Assembly (NCBI GenBank): GCA_913043185.1
Contig: CAJWMI010000002.1
Location: forward strand, 1 to 61,519
DNA length: 61,519 bases
From: an uncultured Fidelibacterota bacterium
GTDB lineage: Bacteria > Marinisomatota > Marinisomatia > Marinisomatales > UBA1611
Reading direction: 5' to 3'
Positions within the stretch are counted from its first letter, which is position 1, and every line of letters begins with the position of its first letter. The position numbers and the translations under genes were made by a program. The notes under the pieces were generated by a model. The model searched no databases, was not told where the DNA came from, and saw only the letters and a program-made list of their open reading frames with translations. Positions 25,528 through 35,111 of the stretch are shown here, piece by piece.

Positions 25528-26553
25528 ATGAACAAAAATTCACTATCAGGAATAATTAACTGGATTTCAGGTGATATAGCGATCGATTTGGGTACAGCTA
25601 ATACGCTTATATGGCTAAAAGGCAAGGGCGTTGTGATCAATGAGCCATCGATAGTAGCCAGGACTATTCATGATGATAATATTGTTGCTGTCGGAGATGA
25701 AGCCAAAGCGATGCTAGGCAGAACTCATAGAGACCTTGAGACAATTAGGCCACTACAAGATGGCGTGATCGCTGATTTTAAAATGACAGATGGTATGCTG
25801 CAAGGGTTCATAAATAAGATAAATTTTAGTAGGATGGCTAGGCCTAGGATGGTTATCTGTGTCCCATCTGGCGTTACTGAAGTTGAAAGAAGAGCTGTAA
25901 AAGACTCTGGTGAACGTGCAAATGCTAGAGAAGTTTATCTGATAGAAGAACCGGTAGCTGCAGCAATAGGAATTGGGCTAGATATTAGTCAGCCAATCGG
26001 TAATATCATTGTTGATATAGGAGGTGGCACCACTGAAATAGCAGTTATTTCATTAAATGGTGTTGTTACTAAAGAAACGATTCGCATTGCTGGTGATGAA
26101 ATGGATGAATCTATTTTACAATGGTTTAGGAATGAGCATAAACTTGAAATAGGCTTAGGTATGAGTGAATCAATAAAAAAATCTGTTGGTTCAGCGATGC
26201 AAATGAGTACAAAGACTATTTCAGTTAGAGGAAGAGATCTGGTATCTGGAATTCCTAAAACTATAGAAGTTAGTTCAGATGAAATTCGTCAGGCGCTTAA
26301 AGACCCTGTAAATGCAATCGTAGAAGCAGTAAAAAGATGTTTAGAACAAACGCCACCAGAATTAGCAGCAGATATACTTGAAAGAGGAATTATTGTAGCT
26401 GGTGGTGGAAGTCTATTGAAAGGTATAGATCAAATCATTAGAGAGAGGACTAATGTCCCAGTTAATGTTGCAGAAGATCCTTTATTATCAGTCGTAAGAG
26501 GAACGGGTTTGGTTTTGGAGAATCTTAAAAAATATGAGGCTGTACTTCTTTAA
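25528..26553 (+). CDS. mreB: Rod shape-determining protein MreB
   Basis: A 341-residue bacterial actin. Phosphate 1 is DLGTANTLIW (about 17-26), the central CVPSGVTEVE lies near 111, phosphate 2 is DIGGGTTEIAVIS (about 164-176) and the adenosine motif is GIIVAGGGSLLKG (about 288-300). It forms membrane-bound filaments that guide the elongasome. It heads the cluster mreB-mreC-mreD-mrdA-rodA, all within 5.3 kb and separated by 0-9 bases or overlapping. A long 5' gap (82 bases) suggests its own promoter. Confidence 0.97.
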   Translation: MNKNSLSGIINWISGDIAIDLGTANTLIWLKGKGVVINEPSIVARTIHDDNIVAVGDEAKAMLGRTHRDLETIRPLQDGVIADFKMTDGMLQGFINKINFSRMARPRMVICVPSGVTEVERRAVKDSGERANAREVYLIEEPVAAAIGIGLDISQPIGNIIVDIGGGTTEIAVISLNGVVTKETIRIAGDEMDESILQWFRNEHKLEIGLGMSESIKKSVGSAMQMSTKTISVRGRDLVSGIPKTIEVSSDEIRQALKDPVNAIVEAVKRCLEQTPPELAADILERGIIVAGGGSLLKGIDQIIRERTNVPVNVAEDPLLSVVRGTGLVLENLKKYEAVLL

Positions 26554-26562
26554 GGGTTGTTC

Positions 26563-27363
26563 ATGCGCAACCTAATTTTATTTATAATTAAAAACAAAGA
26601 TCACTTTGTTTTTTCATTAGCACTAATCCTTTCTTTTGTTCTTTTGTTTAATAATAAGAATGATAAAATGAGTGTGCTTCGTGGATTTGCAACTGATATT
26701 GTATCATTTTTATCAACTCCAATGGTAAAAGTAAAATCTTTGGCAATAGTAAGTGAAGAAAACCAATACTTAAGAGAAAAAAATCTCCAACTAAATTTGG
26801 AATTAGAATCAATATTATATGCTGCAGATGAAAATAAAAAATTAAGACAGTTGCTAGATTTTAAAAGAGAAACTCAACTAAATATTCTACCAGCTAGAAT
26901 TGTTAACAAAGGTGTTCAGACAAATTTACATTCTTTAACAATTGATGTGGGGCTATCTGACGGATTATTACCTAATCAAGCAGTTTTAACACCTGAAGGT
27001 ATCATTGGAAAAACAATTCAAGCAGGTCAGACTTCTTCATTAGTTCAATCAATCTCAGATAATAACTTTCGATTAAGCGTTAGAATTATGCCTAGTGGAG
27101 CGGTAGGTATACTTAGATGGCACAATAATAATATGTGTAAAATTTATGAAGTGCAAAAAAATGTTGAGATTAATATTGGAGATAGAGTTATTACCTCTGG
27201 GTTTAGTAAGATATATCCACCTAAACTTCCGGTTGGTACTGTATCAGGCGTTTATGATGAACGCGGAAGTTATCAAAAAGTGGTAAATGTAGAAATACAA
27301 AGTGATTTTGAATCCATCCAGAATGTTTTTGTAGTAATTGATCATAATTATGATATTAATTAA
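26563..27363 (+). CDS. mreC: Cell shape-determining protein MreC
   Basis: A 266-residue periplasmic scaffold of the elongasome. One N-terminal membrane helix (about 14-32) is followed by a coiled coil (about 60-105, NQYLREKNLQLNLELES) and the beta-barrel MreC domain starting at about 110 (LPARIVNKGVQTNLHSLTI, GIIGKTIQAG, GDRVITSG). I choose ATG 26563 over the TTG at 26557 because AAGGG (26552-26556) is well spaced only for the ATG. Its stop overlaps the mreD start region. Confidence 0.95.
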   Translation: MRNLILFIIKNKDHFVFSLALILSFVLLFNNKNDKMSVLRGFATDIVSFLSTPMVKVKSLAIVSEENQYLREKNLQLNLELESILYAADENKKLRQLLDFKRETQLNILPARIVNKGVQTNLHSLTIDVGLSDGLLPNQAVLTPEGIIGKTIQAGQTSSLVQSISDNNFRLSVRIMPSGAVGILRWHNNNMCKIYEVQKNVEINIGDRVITSGFSKIYPPKLPVGTVSGVYDERGSYQKVVNVEIQSDFESIQNVFVVIDHNYDIN

Positions 27364-27829
27364 ATATTCCATAATAGTTTTTATAGTATTTGTTTTTCAA
27401 ATATGGGCCTCAGAATTTTTTACTCTAGGAACAATTGACCCAGATTTTTGTATTATAGTTCTTACCTATATTTCGATCAAAGACGGTAGATTTACTGGGG
27501 TTTTAACTGGGTTTTTCATGGGCTTAATCATTGATCTTTCATCAGGTTCAAACCAATTTTTTGGTTTAACCCCATTAGTATATACGTCTACAGGGTATTT
27601 TTGTGGATTTCTAAATGGAAAGAATGAGAAATTAAATAAAACTTATTTTACATTAATCTGGGTATCTATTGTTTTATGTCAGTTTTTGTTATTTAGTTTG
27701 GTTGCTTATCAAGACTATTTAATTCAGGATCCATTTATATTTTTTATTAAATGGATATCTACATCAATGTACACGCTTACTTTTTTAGGTATCTTACAGG
27801 TTATGATACCAATATATAAATTATCATAA
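27350..27829 (+). CDS. mreD: Rod shape-determining protein MreD
   Basis: A small, very hydrophobic protein (about 159 residues from the ATG at 27350; an in-frame start at 27338 would add four residues) with five or six predicted membrane helices. The mid-protein FTGVLTGFFMGLIIDLSSGSNQFFG is the typical MreD region, with the conserved G-x-x-x-D preceding a loop. It overlaps mreC by 14 bases and lies 6 bases before PBP2, the classic order. It bridges MreC and PBP2/RodA in the membrane. Confidence 0.92.
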   Translation: MILIKYSIIVFIVFVFQIWASEFFTLGTIDPDFCIIVLTYISIKDGRFTGVLTGFFMGLIIDLSSGSNQFFGLTPLVYTSTGYFCGFLNGKNEKLNKTYFTLIWVSIVLCQFLLFSLVAYQDYLIQDPFIFFIKWISTSMYTLTFLGILQVMIPIYKLS

Positions 27830-27835
27830 TTTTTT

Positions 27836-29599
27836 ATGCTCAAATCTGATAATATTGTTTCACACAAACAGTACCAAGTGGCTAGGATACTATCTTGGGT
27901 TATGATTATAATATTAATTATCAGATATTTTCAAATTCAGATAATTGAACATGAAATCTATAGGCTAAAATCAAATACAAATAGAATTCGAAAAGTCACT
28001 AAAAATGCTCCCAGAGGTTTAATTTTAGATAGATTTGGTGAGATTCTTGTTGATAATTATCCGGTTTATGTTTTAACAGCAATACCAGGAGAAATGAATA
28101 ATAAAGGAATGCAATTCAATCTTATAGCAAATTACATAGAATCTGATTCAAGTATTATTCATTCAAATTATAAAAAATACTATAGAGGACGTTTCGTGCC
28201 CACTAGACTAGCAAAAGACATAAATTTCTTACAATTAAGTAACCTCGAAGAAAATAAATTAAATCTCGAAGGAGTTTATTATGACCAAATACCTGAAAGA
28301 TATTACCCAAATGGTGTAAGGGCACCTCATTTATTTGGTTATGTAAAAGAAATAGACAGAGTGATTAGGAAAAATCTTAATAATAAACAATTATATGAAC
28401 TTGGTGATTTAGTCGGCTGGTCTGGTTTAGAAAAACAGTATGAAAGCTATCTTATGGGAAAGCGTGGAACATATTTTTTTGAAGTAGATGCTTCTGGGAG
28501 GGAAGTTGGACCAGCATTAGAGTTGGTTGATACTAGACCTGACCCAGGTTTTAATATCCAGACAACAATTGATCTTGATCTACAAATATTTATTGAAAAA
28601 TTATTAGAAAATAGAAGAGGTGTTATCCTTGTTGGTAAGCCTGAAACCGGAGGAATATTAGCTGCTGCTAGTGCACCGGATTATTCACCTGATTTATTTA
28701 CTGGATTAATGACCAAGGCTGAATGGAGATCTATTAAAGAGGATCCAAATACTCCTCTAATCAATAGATATATACAAGGTAAATATATTCCTGGATCGAT
28801 AGTAAAAATGATTACCCAGATTGCAATATTAAAATATGGAAGCTATGATTTAAATATGAGTCATTATTGTTCAGGTTTTTACCAGTTTGGTGATAGGATT
28901 TATGGGTGCTGGGTAACTGATGGGCATGGTAATGTGAATATGACTCAGGCAATGTCATATTCTTGTGATGTATTTTTTTATAAAGCAGTTCAGCAAATTG
29001 ACATTGATCATCTATACAGTGTTTTTACGGAATTTGGATTTGGAAGAAAAACGAATATTGATATACCTAATGAAGCAATTGGTTTAGTTCCAAATAAAGA
29101 TTACATGTTTAGACGATATGGTAAATATGGTTGGAGTAGAGGTGCATTATTAAACTTAGCAATTGGGCAAGGAGAACTTCTTGTAACTCCAATTCAAGTA
29201 TTAAATTATATTAATCTAATTTCTACCAAAGGTGAATCTCCAAATTGTCATTTTGTTTTGGTTGATAACCTACCAAATAATTCTAAACCTGAATTAGAAG
29301 CCATAATATGGCAACAAGTTCATAATGGTATGAGGTCAGCAATAATTGATGAAAAAGGTACAGGGAAAAAATCTAATCCTAATATTGATGGATTAAGTAT
29401 TTATGGAAAAACAGGCACTGCAGAAAATCCACATGGTGATAATCATGCATGGTTCACTGGCTGGGGAGAATACCTTAATGAGAAATATTCTATTGTAATA
29501 TTGTTAGAGAATGCAGGGTCTGGAGGAGGAATTGCTGCACCATTAGTAAACAAAATATTTAAAGAAATGATCAATAATAATTTTGTTACTCTAAAATGA
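27836..29599 (+). CDS. mrdA: Penicillin-binding protein 2 (elongation transpeptidase)
   Basis: A 587-residue class B PBP. It has one membrane helix (about 20-37), a dimerisation/pedestal domain including RGLILDRFGEILVDN (about 60-74), and the transpeptidase domain. The nucleophile motif is SIVK (321-324), the second motif is SCD in SYSCDVFF (in place of SxN, as is common in PBP2), and KTGT is at 525-528. It crosslinks peptidoglycan during side-wall elongation with RodA, whose gene overlaps by 4 bases. Confidence 0.96.
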   Translation: MLKSDNIVSHKQYQVARILSWVMIIILIIRYFQIQIIEHEIYRLKSNTNRIRKVTKNAPRGLILDRFGEILVDNYPVYVLTAIPGEMNNKGMQFNLIANYIESDSSIIHSNYKKYYRGRFVPTRLAKDINFLQLSNLEENKLNLEGVYYDQIPERYYPNGVRAPHLFGYVKEIDRVIRKNLNNKQLYELGDLVGWSGLEKQYESYLMGKRGTYFFEVDASGREVGPALELVDTRPDPGFNIQTTIDLDLQIFIEKLLENRRGVILVGKPETGGILAAASAPDYSPDLFTGLMTKAEWRSIKEDPNTPLINRYIQGKYIPGSIVKMITQIAILKYGSYDLNMSHYCSGFYQFGDRIYGCWVTDGHGNVNMTQAMSYSCDVFFYKAVQQIDIDHLYSVFTEFGFGRKTNIDIPNEAIGLVPNKDYMFRRYGKYGWSRGALLNLAIGQGELLVTPIQVLNYINLISTKGESPNCHFVLVDNLPNNSKPELEAIIWQQVHNGMRSAIIDEKGTGKKSNPNIDGLSIYGKTGTAENPHGDNHAWFTGWGEYLNEKYSIVILLENAGSGGGIAAPLVNKIFKEMINNNFVTLK

Positions 29600-30822
29600 T
29601 TTTTTTAAAAAAACTGAATATTCATGATGCTCCATGGATGATTTTATATTCAGCATTGTTTTTAAGTTTTATTGGCTTAATTGCATTAAATAGTATATCA
29701 CATCAAAATACAACCATAATTCAAAACCCTTTTTATAAACAATTATTTTTTTTATTTATTGCCCTTTTTAGTTTTTCTTTTTCTTTTATTACACCTAAAT
29801 ATATTATTCATAAATATGCATTTATAATATATGGAGTAGGTATTTTTATAGTCATTCTTCCATTTTTTGGAAGTGCGCATGCGGGTACTTATAGATGGCT
29901 AAATGTTGGTCTTCCATTTAATTTTCAGCCAAGTGAGTTTGCAAAAATATTTTCAGTAATCGCATTAGCTAGATATCTATCAGATAATAATCTAAAAATC
30001 CAAAAGTTTAACTCAATAATTTTACCTATTCTTATTGCATTATTTCCAGCTTTGATTGTATTAAATCAACCTGATTTAGGTACGGCTTTGGTAATGCTGA
30101 GTATTGTTTTTCCTATGCTTTATTGGGCTGGAGCGAGACCTTTTTATTTATTTTTATTAATAGCTCCTATTTTATCAATACTTACTGCATTTAATGTTAT
30201 ATTATTTTCAATATGGGCATTTATAATAGCCATTGTTATTTTTTATGCTAGAACAAAGATTATAACGGGTATTGGATATTTCTTTGGTAATATCTTTTTT
30301 GGATTATTTGCTCGTCCAATTTGGGATATGTTAAATCCATATCAACAAAATAGAATAATAACATTCATATATCCAGAAAATGACCCACTTGGTGCGGCAT
30401 ATCAGATCATACAAAGCAAAACAGCTATAGGTTCAGGTGGTTTTTTTGGTAAAGGTTGGGGTTATGGGACTCAAACTCATCTCAAGTTTCTACCTGTTCA
30501 AGAATCTGATTTTATATTATCTGTAATTGGAGAAGAATTGGGTTTTATTTTAATAGCAATCATACTAATAACTTTTGGATATTTATTAAATACTATAATT
30601 AGATATTCATTTCTATCCAAAGATAAATTTTCGAGTCTTATTTTATTAGGTCTTGGATCTATTATTTTTGCGCATGTATTTGTTAATACGGCAATGACAG
30701 TAGGATTAATTCCTGTAAAAGGTTTACCTCTTCCTTTTATATCTGCTGGAGGTACTTTTCTGGTTACAAGTTATGTTATGGTTGGCTTGATTATGAGGTT
30801 TAGTATTCATTATTCAGATTAA
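29596..30822 (+). CDS. rodA: Peptidoglycan glycosyltransferase RodA
   Basis: A 408-residue SEDS protein with about ten membrane helices. Family hallmarks include YRWLNVGLPFNFQPSEFAKI (about 97-116), QPDLGTALVM (about 157-166) with the catalytic-region Asp, QSKTAIGSGGFFGKGWG (about 271-287) and PFISAGGTFL (about 379-388). It polymerises lipid II for cell elongation together with PBP2. The start ATG overlaps the mrdA stop (ATGA). Confidence 0.96.
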   Translation: MIFLKKLNIHDAPWMILYSALFLSFIGLIALNSISHQNTTIIQNPFYKQLFFLFIALFSFSFSFITPKYIIHKYAFIIYGVGIFIVILPFFGSAHAGTYRWLNVGLPFNFQPSEFAKIFSVIALARYLSDNNLKIQKFNSIILPILIALFPALIVLNQPDLGTALVMLSIVFPMLYWAGARPFYLFLLIAPILSILTAFNVILFSIWAFIIAIVIFYARTKIITGIGYFFGNIFFGLFARPIWDMLNPYQQNRIITFIYPENDPLGAAYQIIQSKTAIGSGGFFGKGWGYGTQTHLKFLPVQESDFILSVIGEELGFILIAIILITFGYLLNTIIRYSFLSKDKFSSLILLGLGSIIFAHVFVNTAMTVGLIPVKGLPLPFISAGGTFLVTSYVMVGLIMRFSIHYSD

Positions 30823-30901
30823 TTTATAAGATATTGTTGTTCTTCTTATTATCGGGTAAATTAAGTGCACTATAATCCTTAAAAAATATCGGTGATTATA
30901 T

Positions 30902-31726
30902 ATGACAAAAACATATACACTATTATCTATTGTATTTTACTTGGCCTTATTTCTAATAGGTAGCGTAAACGCTCAGAATTCCAAAAATTATGATAAGGAA
31001 CTAAGAAGATTAAATGCAAAAATAGATCGAGTTAGAGTCTTGGTTGATTCTCTAGAATTCAATGACCGTCTTTTATTGCCTGAGCTAATGGCAGCCTTTA
31101 GACAAGCGGTAAGCAGTAAATCTCAACAAGATTCTATAACCGTTGTTCTAATGAAACGTATTAATACATTGAATAACAAAATCGCAAAACTTGAAAATCA
31201 AGCAAAATTTATGGATAGTACTTCTCTTGAGATTTATAATAAACTAGTAATGATAGAAAATAAAATTGTGACATTAACGAATAGTTACAATGAAATGTCT
31301 AAGATGAAATCTGGAAAATCCACTAATCTTGAACCTCAATTTAATGCTGCTAAATATAAAAAACATTACATGAAGAGCTTAGGTCATTTTCAAAACCAAG
31401 AATATGATAGTGCAATAAAAGGTTTTTCAGAACTAGTAACTTCGGATGCTACAAATGATTTAGCAGATAATTGCCAATACTGGTTGGCCGAGTGTTACTA
31501 TTCAAAGAAAGATTTTAAAAGAGCTATTGGTGAGTTCACCAAAGTTTTTAACTATGCTGGTACAGATAAAGATGATGATGCTCAGCTTAAACTTGGATTA
31601 GCATATCAGAGTATGGGAAGTATTGAAAAAGCTAAGGAAGAATTTCAGCGCCTTATAGATTATTTTCCTGGAAGTGAATATTATCCAAAGGCTAAAGATG
31701 CGTTGAGAAAATTAGCCTTAGACTGA
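30902..31726 (+). CDS. YbgF/CpoB-like periplasmic coiled-coil TPR protein
   Basis: A 274-residue exported protein: signal peptide (about 1-24, ending VNAQ), coiled coil (about 30-140), then three TPR units (about 152-272: FQNQEYDSAIKGFSELV, YWLAECYYSKKDFKRAIGEF, KLGLAYQSMGSIEKAKEEF, ending PGSEYYPKAKDALRKL). This matches the tol-pal-associated YbgF (CpoB), which coordinates envelope constriction with peptidoglycan synthesis. No tol or pal gene is nearby; here it follows the elongasome genes by 79 bases, probably with its own promoter. Confidence 0.82.
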   Translation: MTKTYTLLSIVFYLALFLIGSVNAQNSKNYDKELRRLNAKIDRVRVLVDSLEFNDRLLLPELMAAFRQAVSSKSQQDSITVVLMKRINTLNNKIAKLENQAKFMDSTSLEIYNKLVMIENKIVTLTNSYNEMSKMKSGKSTNLEPQFNAAKYKKHYMKSLGHFQNQEYDSAIKGFSELVTSDATNDLADNCQYWLAECYYSKKDFKRAIGEFTKVFNYAGTDKDDDAQLKLGLAYQSMGSIEKAKEEFQRLIDYFPGSEYYPKAKDALRKLALD

Positions 31727-31754
31727 TAAGATTATTTATTCAATTTCATAATAA

Positions 31755-32588
31755 ATGTCAAAGAAAATATATTTTAGTACTACAGAGATTATTCCTTTTG
31801 CGAATGTATCAAGTATAGCAGGTTTTTCTACAAATATTCCTACAAAGTTACAAGAACTTGGACATGATATTCGTACTATACTGCCTAAATATGGTTTTAT
31901 AAGTGAAAGAAAATATATTCTTAGAGAGGTAATCAGACTTAGAGAGATACCTTTTGAGTTTTGTGGAACAGAAGCTATTGCTAGTGCAAAGAGTGCATTT
32001 ATTCCTAAGACAAGGGTGCAAGTCTATTTTCTTGAAGATGAGTATTGGTTTAAACCATTAACAAATCTGTTATATAAATCTAAAAATGGAAGAGTTTTGA
32101 CTGATAATTCGAAGCGTTATTCATATTATTCTAAGGCAGTTATTAGTACTTTGCCGCATCTATTTTGGGTTCCTGATATCTTTGTTTGTAATGGATGGCA
32201 GTCAGCACTAATTCCAAATATCTACAAAGAACATTATGAAGGTATTAATGAATTTTATAATGATATTAAAACTATTTTAGTCATACATGATTTAGATGGA
32301 TACTCAGCAATAAAAAAATCAGAATTGTTAGAGATGGGTATCAATGTTCACCCAAATATAAAAGGGAACAAACTGAATATATATGATGTTGCAAGTTATA
32401 GTGCGGATGCCATACTAATAATTGATAGGCCAGGAAAGAAAATATCCACAAAATTGCTTAATAAAAGTGCTTTTAAGGATAATAAAAAGAAAGTTACTAT
32501 ATTTGATGAGAAGAATACTGAGGAAATTGATTATACCCACATTACGAATTCCTTGGACCAAATTATCTCTGATCTCACTTCAAAATAA
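31755..32588 (+). CDS. Glycogen/starch synthase N-domain-like protein (GT5-like, degenerate)
   Basis: A 277-residue protein equal to only the first (acceptor) domain of GT5 glycogen synthase; the C-terminal donor-binding domain is absent. Similarity is clear in STTEIIPFANVSS, LQELGHDIRTILPKYGFI (about 34-51) and the VPDIFVCNGWQSALIPNIY segment. The canonical K-x-G-G-L ADP-glucose motif reads N-V-S-S-I, so catalysis is unlikely. Similar short proteins are known to me from Flavobacteriia, where they precede a DUF4270 lipoprotein gene; that order is kept here. No signal peptide. Function unknown. Confidence 0.75.
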   Translation: MSKKIYFSTTEIIPFANVSSIAGFSTNIPTKLQELGHDIRTILPKYGFISERKYILREVIRLREIPFEFCGTEAIASAKSAFIPKTRVQVYFLEDEYWFKPLTNLLYKSKNGRVLTDNSKRYSYYSKAVISTLPHLFWVPDIFVCNGWQSALIPNIYKEHYEGINEFYNDIKTILVIHDLDGYSAIKKSELLEMGINVHPNIKGNKLNIYDVASYSADAILIIDRPGKKISTKLLNKSAFKDNKKKVTIFDEKNTEEIDYTHITNSLDQIISDLTSK

Positions 32589-32613
32589 GCAAACAATAAT
32601 AGCAAATTATTTA

Positions 32614-33810
32614 ATGTATTTTACTAGATCAATATCTATTATAGGTTTGTCTAGTATTTTGTTTTTTGTTTTAAATTGTTCGGAAGAACCAATTCAAACA
32701 GATTTATCAAATAATAGTCAGTCCTTAGATACTCTTTCTTTGGCTGATATATCAGGTTTTACTTATCAGATTTCTCCAGAGATTAGTTCATATCAAAAGT
32801 TATATGTTGGTAATAATAATAGCTTTTCCTTCCCTATGTCACTTTTAAAATTTCCATCAACTGGTTGGGATACATTTTTAGACTCATCAGTAACGATTGA
32901 CAGCATATTTTTAAAGGTTTATTCTGGTGACAGCCTGATCAATAGTGACTTAAATCTTGTGTTACATTTTTCACCAGACTCAGTTTTTAGTGAAATAAAT
33001 AGTTATGTAAATCAATTTAGTGATATTGGTCTTTCTCAATGGACTAATTTGGGTGTCCCAAATGTTAGCATTATCTCTGATACTTCAGACACTATCAGTC
33101 ATTTTCAAGAGTTAATAATGAACTGGGAATTATCTGATTTAATAAATACACTAATCGATACTACAATTTCTGATAGAACCTTTTCTTTATCATTTTCAGA
33201 AAATATGGATAGTACTTTTATAGAGCTATATAGCCGGGAATACAGTTCAGGTGATTTAGATCCCAAGATTGAAGTTTATTATCGATCTGAACAAGAATCA
33301 GTTATTGATACGCTCACAAGAATTATTTATGTTGCTGAAGACATATCAACAATAGAAAATCCACAGTTAAGCGAATTATCATCTAATTCAATCATATTAA
33401 GCAGGGGTAGAGGTTATAGATCAATAATAAATATTCCATTTGATTCTTTGTCACTGCCACCATTTTCTGTTATTCGATATGCTCATCTATTTTTATATCA
33501 GAAAGATGACTCATTGGAGTCATTCAACATAAGGATGGAACCATTAAATCAAAATATAGATTCAATAGCTTTAATTTTCGATTCAGATCCATATGAAAAT
33601 TTAGGAGCTCACTATTCAAACTCTGAAACTGCGGAGGGAAAACTTCAGATATCTCTCAAATCATATTTTCAATCAATATTAATGGTTGACTCATTGAAAA
33701 ATGTAGGAATGAAATTTTCTTCTAGTATAAATAATAGTTTATTTGATAGTGTTGAATTTGATTTAAGTAACGATAAGAACAGAGTTGATATTTTATATGT
33801 ATCCCCTTAA
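32614..33810 (+). CDS. DUF4270-like lipoprotein
   Basis: I place the start at ATG 32614, just after the preceding stop; the frame is open further upstream, but only inside that gene. This gives a lipoprotein signal with lipobox FVLNC (Cys about 24). The 398-residue product is beta-rich with two similar halves: repeated elements A-x-L-x-L-F/Y and SFSENMDSTFIELYSRE resemble DNRLRE/DUF4270-type surface lipoproteins. The assignment rests partly on position after the GT5-like gene, a conserved pair in Bacteroidota. The stop overlaps the next gene by 14 bases. Function unknown. Confidence 0.6.
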   Translation: MYFTRSISIIGLSSILFFVLNCSEEPIQTDLSNNSQSLDTLSLADISGFTYQISPEISSYQKLYVGNNNSFSFPMSLLKFPSTGWDTFLDSSVTIDSIFLKVYSGDSLINSDLNLVLHFSPDSVFSEINSYVNQFSDIGLSQWTNLGVPNVSIISDTSDTISHFQELIMNWELSDLINTLIDTTISDRTFSLSFSENMDSTFIELYSREYSSGDLDPKIEVYYRSEQESVIDTLTRIIYVAEDISTIENPQLSELSSNSIILSRGRGYRSIINIPFDSLSLPPFSVIRYAHLFLYQKDDSLESFNIRMEPLNQNIDSIALIFDSDPYENLGAHYSNSETAEGKLQISLKSYFQSILMVDSLKNVGMKFSSSINNSLFDSVEFDLSNDKNRVDILYVSP

Positions 33811-35110
33811 AAATTTAATTCAGATACTCTTATTCATCTCTTTTAGCGTTGCCCAGGGCCCGGCGAATAGTTTTGGGATAGGCAATTATCAAAAATGGAG
33901 TTCTCCATCTCAAGGTGGTATTGGTTCAGTGGGCCTTGTCCCATCATTTCAGTATAATGTATCATTGTCAAATCCAGTGACCTGGTCGAATCTTAAGTTT
34001 ACACACTTATCAGTCTCGTATAATGGCTTAGAATCAAAAATAGTAAAAAATAATGCTAATAACGGTTTCTCTAATCTTCAGTCTGCTCAACTAATTATAC
34101 CTGTAAAACAAAAACATGCATTTGGCATAGAGCTACACCCCTACTCTTATCAACAGATTATTTTATCTGATACAGCATACAATGACATAATAGCTTTTGA
34201 AGACACTGTCTCTATTCAAAAGAAATATGAGCAGTCAGGAGGTATAATGGCATTGGATTTATCATTGTCCTCCTCATTGTTTAAAGGTAATAATATAGGT
34301 TTTAAAATGCAGTTATTATTTGGTTCTTCTAGACAAAATAAGAGTCTTATTCTAAACCAAATTCCCTACACGCAGGCCTCTAGGTTAAACTATTCTGGAA
34401 TTAACTCTACCTTTTATATAAGCCAAAAAGTAAATCTTATAAAATTTTATTTAAATACCTCATTTTCAATAAATCCATTAGAAGCTATATACACTAAACT
34501 TTACCCATTCGATGATACGAACAATAATGGATATCACGATTTTACTTATAATTATCTGAGTCCTGGGTATGATTTTCCCCATCCAAATGATATCCCTGAT
34601 CCAAATGAATCAAGGATAACTGATATTTACGATAAATCATCAATAGGCGTAGGGATAACTAGAAAAATATTTAATAGAATACAGTTATCAGCAGAGATAG
34701 AAAAAAATACAGATAAATCTTCTTTTGACATTAGGCTTCCAAATAGTTTTAATTATAGAATTAAAAGTAATGATAACTATTCCTTTGGAATAATCTGGTT
34801 TCCGGATGATCTCTCATTTCGTTTTATTGATAATTTTACTTTTAGATCAGGTTGTTTATATAGCACTTATTCTTTTGATGAGTATGAAAATCTTAGTCAG
34901 ATCAGAATAGATAATAAAAATGATATAACTCAGTTTGGATATGCTATAGGATTTGGATATAAATTTAAGGCTGTCGGGAACCAGATAGATTTTACTTATT
35001 TTTCTGGTTCACGTGATTATCCAAATAAATTTAATGATGAAACTTTTCGAGAGTTTCAAATAGGGCTCAGTATCGCTGATATTTGGTTCATAAAGAGGAG
35101 ACAAAGATAG
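33797..35110 (+). CDS. Outer-membrane beta-barrel protein
   Basis: About 437 residues from ATG 33797, with a signal peptide ending FSVAQG. The mature protein alternates amphipathic strands typical of porin-like barrels (GFGYKFKAVGNQIDFTYF near the C-terminus). A polar loop near 240-270 contains DDTNNNGYHDF, a DxNxNGxxD calcium-binding-like element, and a Pro-rich stretch. It resembles FtsX-independent OMPs near DUF4270 genes in FCB bacteria; I cannot name a family with confidence. Two bases separate it from the next gene. Confidence 0.65.
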   Translation: MYPLKNLIQILLFISFSVAQGPANSFGIGNYQKWSSPSQGGIGSVGLVPSFQYNVSLSNPVTWSNLKFTHLSVSYNGLESKIVKNNANNGFSNLQSAQLIIPVKQKHAFGIELHPYSYQQIILSDTAYNDIIAFEDTVSIQKKYEQSGGIMALDLSLSSSLFKGNNIGFKMQLLFGSSRQNKSLILNQIPYTQASRLNYSGINSTFYISQKVNLIKFYLNTSFSINPLEAIYTKLYPFDDTNNNGYHDFTYNYLSPGYDFPHPNDIPDPNESRITDIYDKSSIGVGITRKIFNRIQLSAEIEKNTDKSSFDIRLPNSFNYRIKSNDNYSFGIIWFPDDLSFRFIDNFTFRSGCLYSTYSFDEYENLSQIRIDNKNDITQFGYAIGFGYKFKAVGNQIDFTYFSGSRDYPNKFNDETFREFQIGLSIADIWFIKRRQR

Positions 35111-35111
35111 A

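Noticed and set aside
31755..32588. Frameshifted full-length glycogen synthase
   Set aside because: No GT5 C-domain is found in any frame downstream; a complete unrelated lipoprotein gene follows, and short homologues are known.
32422..32613. N-terminal extension of the DUF4270-like protein
   Set aside because: It overlaps the GT5-like gene in another frame and hides the lipoprotein signal; ATG 32614 is better.
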